11,151 nt of DNA. Origin: Minisyncoccota bacterium. Lineage in GTDB: Bacteria > Patescibacteriota > Minisyncoccia > Minisyncoccales > Minisyncoccaceae. The DNA is taken from positions 1 through 11,151 of the forward strand of contig JAQVLF010000022.1 of assembly GCA_028704295.1 (NCBI GenBank). The letters run 5' to 3'. Shown here piece by piece: positions 6,098-11,151 of this stretch; position 1 is the stretch's first letter; each line of letters starts with the position of its first letter. Made by a program: the position numbers and the translations under genes. The notes under the pieces were generated by a model that saw nothing but the letters and a program-made list of their open reading frames with translations, made no database searches and was not told where the DNA came from.

Positions 6098-6265
6098 TGG
6101 TTCCCGATGTATTATTGGCGGGGACTTTATAGGTGAAAGTATGAGAAAGCATTTACGCTGTCCGTTGTGCGAGCAATTATTTAGCGCAATTGGCACAGGA
6201 AAATTATTTAGAGGAGCGCTTAAGGGAAATAGAGGAGAGAGGATAAAAATATGTGCTCCTTTTTT
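6098..6265 (+). ncRNA. Candidate structured non-coding RNA, family unknown
   Basis: About 165 nt between a strong promoter and a terminator. The stretch 6101-6260 has 66 G/C in 160 nt by hand count (about 41%), higher than the surrounding genes look, as is common for structured RNAs in AT-rich genomes. Visible folds: GTTCCCG (6100-6106) with CGGGGAC (6119-6125), 7 bp; and a longer helix of CTGTCCGTTGTGC (6158-6170) with 6184-6198, 13 bp including two G-T pairs and two single-base bulges, around a 13-nt loop. Length and position would suit a 6S-like or lineage-specific RNA. I do not see the SRP RNA core (GGAA loop with AGCAGC), tmRNA ends or RNase P signatures. A small coding gene with a frameshift is the alternative. 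Confidence 0.45.
6212..6265 (+). terminator. Terminator before clpB
   Basis: GCTCCT (6255-6260) followed by T to 6265 can pair with AGGAGC (6212-6217), 6 bp with a 37-nt insert, or through CTCCT with the nearer AGGAG (6233-6237), 5 bp. The pairings exclude each other. The T-run supports termination; the split stem makes it less certain. Confidence 0.5.
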
Positions 6266-6266
6266 A

Positions 6267-6293
6267 TTGCTTTTCATCTAAATTTAATATAAT
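6267..6293 (+). promoter_or_regulatory. clpB promoter, near-leaderless
   Basis: A consensus -10 TATAAT at 6288-6293 with a weak TTGCTT -35 (6267-6272) at a short 15-nt spacing. The transcript start is expected at 6300-6301, only 3-4 nt before the ATG at 6304, too short for a ribosome binding site. No CIRCE inverted repeat or other heat-shock operator is visible. Confidence 0.6.
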
Positions 6294-6303
6294 ATATAAA
6301 TAT

Positions 6304-9000
6304 ATGGAAGGAGCAAATTTTACAAATAAAGCGCAAAAATTAATTATTGCGTCACAAAATTTAGCAAAAGATTTAGGACAGCAGCAGGTTGATGGACTGC
6401 ATTTGCTTTTTGTCATTCTAGTAGATGAAGATAATATCGTATTAAATATTTTAAATAGATTATCAGTGGATGTGAATGATTTAAAAAAAAGAACGCAGAT
6501 TGCTATTAACCAATTACCAAAAATTAAAGCGCCTGAGATATTAGGACAATTTTACTTAACTCAGGACATGGAAAAGATTTTAGAGAGAGCAAGAACAGAA
6601 GCCGTGCAAATGGGAGATGATTTCATATCTCTTGAACATCTTTTCTTATCAATGTTAGACACTGAAACAAAGGTTAAATTTGTTTTGGAAAGAGTAAAAT
6701 ACACTAAAAATGTAATGGCAGAAGATGTCATTCCTTTGGATTACGATTCAGCCCAGGAAGTTCTTATGGACTTTAGAGGGGATGAACCTATTACAACTCC
6801 TGACCCTGAATCAAAACAAAATGTTTTAGAGCAGTATTCTATTAATCTAACAGATAAGGCAAGGAGAGGAGAATTAGACCCTGTGATTGGAAGAGAAGAC
6901 GAGATTAGAAGATTAATGCAGATTTTATCTAGAAGAACAAAGAATAATCCTGTTTTAATAGGTGAACCTGGAGTAGGAAAAACTGCTATTGTAGAGGGTT
7001 TAGCTCAAAGAATCGTTAAGGCCGAAGTTCCTGAAAGTTTGAAATCAAGAGAAGTTTTATCTTTGGATTTAGGAGCTATGATAGCTGGAACAAGATATAG
7101 AGGTGAATTTGAGGATAGAACAAAAGCGCTTTTAAGAGAAATTAAAAAAGGCGAAGGCAAGTATTTAATATTTATTGACGAACTTCATACTTTAGTAGGA
7201 GCAGGATCTGCTGAAGGCGCTATGGATGCTTCAAATCTTTTAAAGCCAGCCTTGGCAAGAGGAGAGCTTCGAGCAATTGGTGCAACAACATTAAAAGAAT
7301 ATCAAAAATATATTGAAAGAGATCCTGCGCTTGAAAGAAGATTTCAACCAATTTTAGTCACAGAACCATCAATCGAAGACACGATCTCCATTTTAAGAGG
7401 AATTAAGGAAAAGTATGAATTTCATCATGGCATTAGAATAAAAGATTCGGCTTTAGTTGCAGCAGCAGAATTATCTGCTAGATATATTTCAGATAGGTTA
7501 TTGCCAGATAAAGCAGTTGATCTAATGGATGAAGCAGCATCTGCAACTAGGCTTGAAATCGAGTCTAATCCAAAAGAATTAGAAGATCTTAAAAAAGAGA
7601 TCCAAAAACTCGAAATAGAAAGAGAGGCTTTGAAGAAGGAGATTCCAAATAGCAAAAAAGAAGAGGGGGAACATGAGAAAAGAGAAAAGACAATAATCAG
7701 GCAATTAGCTGAATTAACAGAAAAGGCAAATAATTATTCTGTGAGATGGAAAAATGAGAAAGATACAATGCTTGATATTCAAGGGTTAAAATCTCAAATC
7801 GAAGATAAAAAAGTTGAATTAGAAAAATATCTAAAAGAAAGCGATTTGCAGAAAGTGGCTGAGATTAAATATGGAATGCTTCCTGAGCTTTTTGTGAAAT
7901 TAAATAAAAAAGATGAAAAACTTAAGAAAATACAAGAAAATAGTCCGATTCTAAAACAGGAAATCGGGCCAGAAGATATTGCTGCTGTTGTTTCACGTTG
8001 GACAGGCATTCCTGTGATGAGGCTACTTGAATCAGAAGCTCATAAATTAGAAAAGATGGAGAGCATTTTATCTAAGAGAGTTATTTCTCAAAAACAAGCA
8101 ATTGAAGCAGTTTCAAATGCAATTAGAAGATCTCGCGCAGGCATATCGGATGAATCTAAACCTTTGGGGTCATTTATCTTTTTGGGGCCAACAGGAGTTG
8201 GAAAAACAGAAACAGCAAGAGCTTTGGCAGACTTTCTTTTCAATGATCAAAGCGCCTTAATTCAGGTTGATATGTCTGAATATATGGAAAGGCACGATGT
8301 CTCTAAAATGATAGGATCACCTCCTGGATATGTTGGCTATGATGAGGCAGGACAATTAACAGAGAAAATTAGAAGAAAGCCTTATGCTGTTGTTCTTTTG
8401 GATGAAATTGAAAAAGCTCATCCAGAAGTATTTAATATTTTGCTTCAAGTTTTAGAAGATGGGAGATTGACTGATGCTAAAGGAAGAGTGGTTTCATTTA
8501 AAAACGTTATCCTAATCATGACTTCAAATATTGGTTCAGATATTATTATGAAGGATTCTCCTTTAGGATTTAGCAAAGAAAAAGAAAAAGCAAGTCAAAA
8601 AGATCTTCATAACAAAGTGATTAATGCCTTAAAAGAACAATTTAGACCAGAGTTTTTGAACAGAATCGATGAGATCGTAATATTTGATTATTTAGGAAAG
8701 AATGAAATTAAGCAAATTGTTGATTTAGAGCTAAGTAAGGTGGAGAAAAGGCTTAATAAGAAAGATATTAAAATTACAGTTTCTTCTTCCGCAAAAGATC
8801 TTTTAGCAGAAAAAGGTTATGATATGACTTTGGGAGCAAGACCATTAAAAAGGGTCATTCAACAGCAAATATTAAATCCTTTAGCATTAAAAATTGTAAC
8901 TGGAAGCGTTAAAGAAGGGGACAAGATTAATATTGATGCTGATAATAATGAAATTGTTTTCATAGAATTAAAGAAGAGAAAATTAGTCAAAGTTAAATGA
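6304..9000 (+). CDS. clpB: ClpB-type Hsp100 disaggregase with ClpC-like LGF loop
   Basis: A hexameric AAA+ unfoldase that threads aggregated proteins through its pore, normally with DnaK. The 898-residue protein has a Clp N-domain (about 5-145), AAA1 with Walker A GEPGVGKT (220-227), pore Tyr265 and Walker B IDELH (291-295), a long coiled-coil M-domain (about 415-545) with ClpB-type KYGMLPEL (522-529), then RWTGIPV (565-571), AAA2 with Walker A GPTGVGKT (628-635), pore motif GYVGY (675-679), Walker [10 protein letters not shown] (698-706) and a complete C-terminal GARPLKR region. E. coli ClpB has 857 residues; most of the extra length lies in the M-domain and the 740-770 segment. That segment carries SPLGF, with LGF at 754-756, aligning with the VGF ClpP-docking loop of ClpC and lacking in E. 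coli ClpB. The start at 6304 fits the family N-terminus; an in-frame ATG at 6253 would precede the promoter. Its stop overlaps the next start (ATGA). Confidence 0.93.
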   Translation: MEGANFTNKAQKLIIASQNLAKDLGQQQVDGLHLLFVILVDEDNIVLNILNRLSVDVNDLKKRTQIAINQLPKIKAPEILGQFYLTQDMEKILERARTEAVQMGDDFISLEHLFLSMLDTETKVKFVLERVKYTKNVMAEDVIPLDYDSAQEVLMDFRGDEPITTPDPESKQNVLEQYSINLTDKARRGELDPVIGREDEIRRLMQILSRRTKNNPVLIGEPGVGKTAIVEGLAQRIVKAEVPESLKSREVLSLDLGAMIAGTRYRGEFEDRTKALLREIKKGEGKYLIFIDELHTLVGAGSAEGAMDASNLLKPALARGELRAIGATTLKEYQKYIERDPALERRFQPILVTEPSIEDTISILRGIKEKYEFHHGIRIKDSALVAAAELSARYISDRLLPDKAVDLMDEAASATRLEIESNPKELEDLKKEIQKLEIEREALKKEIPNSKKEEGEHEKREKTIIRQLAELTEKANNYSVRWKNEKDTMLDIQGLKSQIEDKKVELEKYLKESDLQKVAEIKYGMLPELFVKLNKKDEKLKKIQENSPILKQEIGPEDIAAVVSRWTGIPVMRLLESEAHKLEKMESILSKRVISQKQAIEAVSNAIRRSRAGISDESKPLGSFIFLGPTGVGKTETARALADFLFNDQSALIQVDMSEYMERHDVSKMIGSPPGYVGYDEAGQLTEKIRRKPYAVVLLDEIEKAHPEVFNILLQVLEDGRLTDAKGRVVSFKNVILIMTSNIGSDIIMKDSPLGFSKEKEKASQKDLHNKVINALKEQFRPEFLNRIDEIVIFDYLGKNEIKQIVDLELSKVEKRLNKKDIKITVSSSAKDLLAEKGYDMTLGARPLKRVIQQQILNPLALKIVTGSVKEGDKINIDADNNEIVFIELKKRKLVKVK

Positions 9001-9650
9001 AGAATAGGACCTTCTTAATAATTATTTCCGTTATTTTAGTGATTCAACTTACATGGATATATTATTTAATGGATCACGTTTCTCAGGTAGAAATTATTAA
9101 AAAGGAAGAAATAAATATATTGGAAGAATCTGATTTTATTAAAAAACACATTTCAAATATACAAAATAGTGTTTTAAATATTATAGATTTAAATACAAAA
9201 AAACAAAGCTCGGCGGTGATTTTGACCTCGGACGGGCTTGTTTTAACTTTAAATTCAAATGTTCCCAAGGGGAATGATTTCGATTTTAAGGTTTTAGGAG
9301 AAAGCAAGGTTTATGAAATTAGAAAAAGAGACTTTAATAATGATTTAGCCCTTGCTCAAATTGGCGAAGTAGGATTGAAACCCTGTACTTTTGCGAATAA
9401 AGATGTTAATTTAGGTGATTCAGTATATATTTTAGGAGCTGACAAAAATGGCGTACATGTATTTGGAAAAGGAAGCATAAAATATATTTCTGATAGTATA
9501 ATTAAAACTGATATTTTGGGAGATAGTTTATTTAATGGTGCGCCAATATTCAATAAAGAAGGCGCTATTTTAGGCATAGGAAAATTAAATCAAAACAATT
9601 TGGTCGATATAATCTTAATTCGTAAAATTAAAACTTTTATAGAGCTATGA
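8997..9650 (+). CDS. Membrane-anchored HtrA-like pseudoprotease
   Basis: A trypsin-like (S1C/HtrA-type) fold with the catalytic residues lost. Residues 6-23 are a transmembrane anchor; the rest (217 in total) is probably outside the membrane. Fold landmarks: SAVILTSDGLVLT (72-84, equal to the G.G.I.S.DG.I.T strand), NNDLALAQI (114-122, with the Asp of the triad retained at 116), LGDSVYILG (139-147), and TDILGDSLFNGAPIF...GAILGIG (171-195). Where active members read TNNHV this one reads LNSNV (85-89), giving Asn88 for His. Where they read GNSGGP it reads LFNGAP (178-183), giving Asn180 for Ser. There is no PDZ domain. It is probably a binding or scaffold protein rather than an enzyme. The ATG lies in the ATGA overlap with clpB, and its own stop forms ATGA with the next gene, pointing to coupled translation. 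Confidence 0.82.
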   Translation: MKNRTFLIIISVILVIQLTWIYYLMDHVSQVEIIKKEEINILEESDFIKKHISNIQNSVLNIIDLNTKKQSSAVILTSDGLVLTLNSNVPKGNDFDFKVLGESKVYEIRKRDFNNDLALAQIGEVGLKPCTFANKDVNLGDSVYILGADKNGVHVFGKGSIKYISDSIIKTDILGDSLFNGAPIFNKEGAILGIGKLNQNNLVDIILIRKIKTFIEL

Positions 9651-9988
9651 CAACTGAGATTGCTTTGAAAAAAACATTTGGATGGATATTCGTATTCATA
9701 GGTGTAATTATTATATTGTTTACTATAGTTAATACTGCTAATTATTTCACAGGAGCAGCTTCTTTCCCTCAATTATTTATTGCAGAAAAACAAGTTTCTT
9801 CTAATGTAGAAACTAGCTCGATGAATGAGCTTATGCAAAGCATGGTAAGTGAACAGTTAAATTCTTTCATATCTTCCGAATCTATAAACAAAATGCTTAA
9901 TATGTCGGCATGGTCGTTATTTGCATTTTTTATGGTTTATGCGGGGGCGAAAATATTTGAACTAGGGCTAAAATTTATGAAAGAATAA
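9647..9988 (+). CDS. Small two-helix membrane protein, unknown function
   Basis: A 113-residue protein of no family I recognise. Two hydrophobic helices (about 11-33 and 87-109) flank a 50-residue polar, Ser/Met-rich loop (SSMNELMQSMVSEQLNSFIS at 57-76) with no cysteine. The charge pattern (KK at 8-9; K107, K109 and KE at the end) suggests both ends are cytoplasmic with the loop outside, a topology that could meet the extracytoplasmic domain of the preceding pseudoprotease. It is the last gene of the clpB unit, with a 4-nt ATGA overlap and a strong terminator 38 nt after its stop. Confidence 0.82.
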   Translation: MTTEIALKKTFGWIFVFIGVIIILFTIVNTANYFTGAASFPQLFIAEKQVSSNVETSSMNELMQSMVSEQLNSFISSESINKMLNMSAWSLFAFFMVYAGAKIFELGLKFMKE

Positions 9989-10025
9989 AAAATGAAGGTT
10001 ATCTACAATTTGCAAGAAGTTTCGG

Positions 10026-10059
10026 CAAAAGCTTTTTAAATAAGAGCTTTTGTTTTTTT
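10026..10059 (+). terminator. Strong terminator of the clpB operon
   Basis: An 11-bp stem, CAAAAGCTTTT (10026-10036) with AAGAGCTTTTG (10042-10052) and one T-G pair, encloses a TAAAT loop and is followed by seven T (10053-10059). Confidence 0.93.
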
Positions 10060-10194
10060 GAGAATACATAAAATATTTAACATTTTTCTAAAAGTTCACT
10101 TTTTTTACATTCTTCAATGATAGGACAGGCAATATTGGTGAGTATTACCTAAATCATGATGCAAAATAATAGAACTGCATATGTGCTTTTGAAT
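10060..10194. other. Intergenic gap between convergent transcription units
   Basis: No ORF, promoter or known RNA is convincing here. The only structure seen is an imperfect hairpin, AGGCAATA (10127-10134) with TATTACCT (10143-10150), seven of eight pairs and an 8-nt loop. It has no T-run on either strand. Confidence 0.5.
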
Positions 10195-10220
10195 AAAAAA
10201 AGTGTTATTTTTTTAACACT
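10195..10220 (-). terminator. Terminator of the minus-strand gene
   Basis: The perfect inverted repeat AGTGTTA (10201-10207) and TAACACT (10214-10220) with a 6-nt loop is followed, on the minus strand, by six T (plus-strand A at 10195-10200). The hairpin contains the stop codon (10205-10207). Confidence 0.85.
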
Positions 10221-10687
10221 CGTTCGAATTCTTTGAGTTCTTCAGAAGAAAGTTCATATTGAACGTAAAATTTGCAAAAGTTTTTTAATACGTTTGGCCA
10301 TTCTTGAAATTCATTTTTTATTATTTCCTGAAGATCTGCTTGTTTCAGTAGTTCGAAATGTAATTTAACAAAGGACGTTTTTGTCTCAAAATGGTACCGG
10401 TCGAAATTTGCAACAAAGATTTTTCTCAAAAAAGATAGAAGATTTTTTGTATCTGTTCTCGCGATATCAGAGTCAATTACCTTGTTTATAATTCTTAAAA
10501 AATCTGTTTCTTCAATAAGTTCAGCTTTTTTAATAAAGATATTTTCTGAATAATGTGGTACATTTTTTAAGACAAATAGAAAATACTCTAAAGATAGTGC
10601 CAACTCTTTCTCATCCATGTCGCTTAAATTAATGACGACTCTTTTGCCATCCTTGGTTTCAGTAATAACCTTGTCATGTAAACCCAT
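10205..10687 (-). CDS. Hypothetical helical protein, lone minus-strand gene
   Basis: A 160-residue protein I do not recognise. It is soluble and probably almost all alpha-helical apart from a possible N-terminal beta-hairpin (KVITETKDGKRVVINLS at 6-22). Repeated amphipathic helices follow, such as DEKELALSLEYFLFVLKNV (25-43) and DTKNLLSFLRKIFVANF (78-94). There is no transmembrane segment and one Cys. The start is well supported: a GGAGGT Shine-Dalgarno lies 8 nt before the ATG, the only consensus SD before a convincing gene here. The gene stands alone, opposite in direction to all others, between a strong plus-strand terminator and its own terminator. Its codons include CTA, GTC, CGG and CGA, which look rarer in the neighbours, a weak hint of separate origin. 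Confidence 0.8.
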   Translation of the reverse strand: MGLHDKVITETKDGKRVVINLSDMDEKELALSLEYFLFVLKNVPHYSENIFIKKAELIEETDFLRIINKVIDSDIARTDTKNLLSFLRKIFVANFDRYHFETKTSFVKLHFELLKQADLQEIIKNEFQEWPNVLKNFCKFYVQYELSSEELKEFERVLKK

Positions 10688-10695
10688 ATTTTAAA

Positions 10696-10701
10696 ACCTC
10701 C
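10696..10701 (-). promoter_or_regulatory. Consensus Shine-Dalgarno GGAGGT
   Basis: Read on the minus strand, GGAGGT is followed by 8 nt and then the ATG at 10687. It fixes the start of the minus-strand gene and contrasts with the other convincing genes, which have no visible SD. No clear -35/-10 pair could be placed upstream on this strand. Confidence 0.85.
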
Positions 10702-10743
10702 ATTTATTACTACATTTTGTAATTTATAAAATTTCATAAAAAA

Positions 10744-10772
10744 TTGACTTTTTCCCTTTAATTTCCTATAAT
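10744..10772 (+). promoter_or_regulatory. Consensus promoter with leaderless geometry
   Basis: TTGACT (10744-10749), exactly 17 nt, then a perfect TATAAT (10767-10772). The start is expected at 10779-10780, one or two bases before the ATG at 10781, so the message is effectively leaderless. Confidence 0.85.
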
Positions 10773-10780
10773 CATATCAT

Positions 10781-11151
10781 ATGGAAAGGGATAGGATTAT
10801 AAAACTTACAAATGCATTATATAAAGTGACAGATCTTTTTCCTGAAAAAGAGACGCTCGGAATTTCTATAAGAAAAAGAGGCAATTTAATTTTGTCTTTT
10901 TTAATTATTTTAAATAATAAAGATTTGGTTTTATCAGGAGAAGAGTTTAATAAATTTTATTTAAAGTGCGAGAGAAACATGGAAATCCTTTTTTCATATT
11001 TTGAAATTGCCGAAACACAGAATTGGATTAATCCTAAAAATTTTAAGATTCTAAAAACACAGTATTTAGAATTGATAAAAGATTTAGACAAAGTCAAGGT
11101 AATAGAACCTAAACAAGTAGAGAATAAAAAGCAGGAAAAAAAGATTGAAGA
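10781..11151 (+). CDS. Hypothetical protein, 3' end beyond the window
   Basis: A partial gene: 123 complete codons are open to the right edge with no stop. It begins MERDRIIKLTNALYKVTDLF, followed by PEKETLGISIRKRGN, a pattern I loosely associate with short Parcubacteria hypothetical proteins, though I can name no family. Residues 1-105 look helical and folded; from about 105 the sequence becomes Lys/Glu/Gln-rich (KVIEPKQVENKKQEKK), suggesting a flexible linker to a further domain. No signal peptide or membrane helix is visible. The start is set by the consensus promoter whose -10 ends 9 nt upstream; there is no SD. Function is unknown; small DNA- or protein-binding roles are possible but unsupported. 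Confidence 0.82.
   Translation, partial: MERDRIIKLTNALYKVTDLFPEKETLGISIRKRGNLILSFLIILNNKDLVLSGEEFNKFYLKCERNMEILFSYFEIAETQNWINPKNFKILKTQYLELIKDLDKVKVIEPKQVENKKQEKKIE

Noticed and set aside
6145..6246. 33-codon open stretch in another frame with a coiled-coil look (NYLAQLAQENYLEERLREIEERG split over its length)
   Set aside because: It has no start codon, and a stop lies directly upstream at 6142-6144. It would need a frameshift from the 6141 ORF to be expressed. The pairing helix 6158-6198 explains the same bases. Worth remembering if the RNA idea fails.
5819..6277. 152-codon minus-strand ORF
   Set aside because: It is antisense to the end of the 273-residue gene and to the candidate RNA, with no SD or promoter and a low-complexity Ser/Ile/Phe translation typical of AT-rich antisense frames.
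6093..6281. 62-codon plus-strand ORF, including an internal ATG at 6141 preceded by AGGTG and a CPLC motif
   Set aside because: It runs through the terminator T-run and overlaps the clpB -10 region. Its first half uses codons such as CGC, CCG and TGC that look unusual here, and its end is a hydrophobic translation of the T-run. The same bases form good RNA helices, so a non-coding RNA is preferred. It is kept as the alternative to that call.
6253..6303. In-frame upstream extension of ClpB (17 codons)
   Set aside because: It includes the T-run and the TATAAT -10 box, and the ClpB N-domain starts naturally at the ATG at 6304.
7425..9772. Several minus-strand ORFs of 60-76 codons inside clpB, the pseudoprotease gene and the two-helix protein gene
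   Set aside because: All are antisense shadows of well-supported genes, rich in Ser, Phe and Ile, without initiation signals.
9992..10039. 15-codon ORF MKVIYNLQEVSAKAF just after the two-helix protein gene
   Set aside because: It ends inside the terminator stem, has no SD and is too short to support without conservation data.
1..11151. CRISPR array, insertion sequence, tRNA or rRNA, attachment site, phage gene cluster
   Set aside because: I looked for spaced direct repeats, transposase motifs, tRNA T-loop and acceptor patterns and long terminal repeats on both strands and saw none. The tail-fibre-like motifs at 179-1096 are also seen in cellular surface proteins and are not accompanied by other phage genes.

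Overview
The window is AT-rich, densely packed bacterial DNA that most likely comes from a Candidate Phyla Radiation (Patescibacteria, Parcubacteria-like) genome. The reasons are very short gene spacing, start codons almost without Shine-Dalgarno (SD) sequences, a secreted protein with the 'APLN...QTKNG.L' and 'YYIDP' motifs that I associate with Parcubacteria, a stand-alone TraD/TraG-like ATPase with small acidic partners, and several short lineage-type hypothetical proteins. This placement is inference from protein style; there is no rRNA, tRNA or other phylogenetic marker here.

Layout. (1) 39-1127: a terminator, a promoter containing a (TA)8 tract, and one cysteine-rich secreted or surface protein with its own terminator. 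(2) 1114-4612: an apparent operon starting from a leaderless promoter: an ITPA/RdgB-like house-cleaning pyrophosphatase, a minimal MscS-type channel, and an 808-residue membrane-anchored VirD4/TraD/TraG-like ATPase, closed by a small terminator. (3) 4610-6068: a second promoter and three unrecognised, charged, probably cytosolic proteins of 71, 122 and 273 residues, tightly spaced. (4) 6065-6265: a strong promoter, about 165 nt of relatively GC-rich, foldable sequence without a convincing ORF, and a terminator; this is a candidate non-coding RNA gene. (5) 6267-10059: a ClpB-type disaggregase followed, with two 4-nt ATGA overlaps, by a membrane-anchored HtrA-like protein that has lost its catalytic His and Ser and by a two-helix membrane protein, ended by a strong terminator. 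(6) 10195-10701: a lone minus-strand hypothetical gene, the only gene here with a consensus SD. (7) 10744-11151: a consensus leaderless promoter and the first 123 codons of a hypothetical gene that runs off the window.

How the genes may work together. The clearest possible system is the three-gene clpB unit: a disaggregase carrying an LGF tripeptide where ClpC has its ClpP-docking loop, co-translated with a pseudoprotease and a small membrane protein. This suggests a membrane-linked protein quality-control module. The TraG-like ATPase and the three small proteins may form a DNA or protein transfer module. The (TA)8 promoter of the surface protein has the geometry of a phase-variable switch. 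A recurrent style is fused punctuation: terminators, stop codons and the -35 boxes of the next promoter overlap or abut at several junctions.
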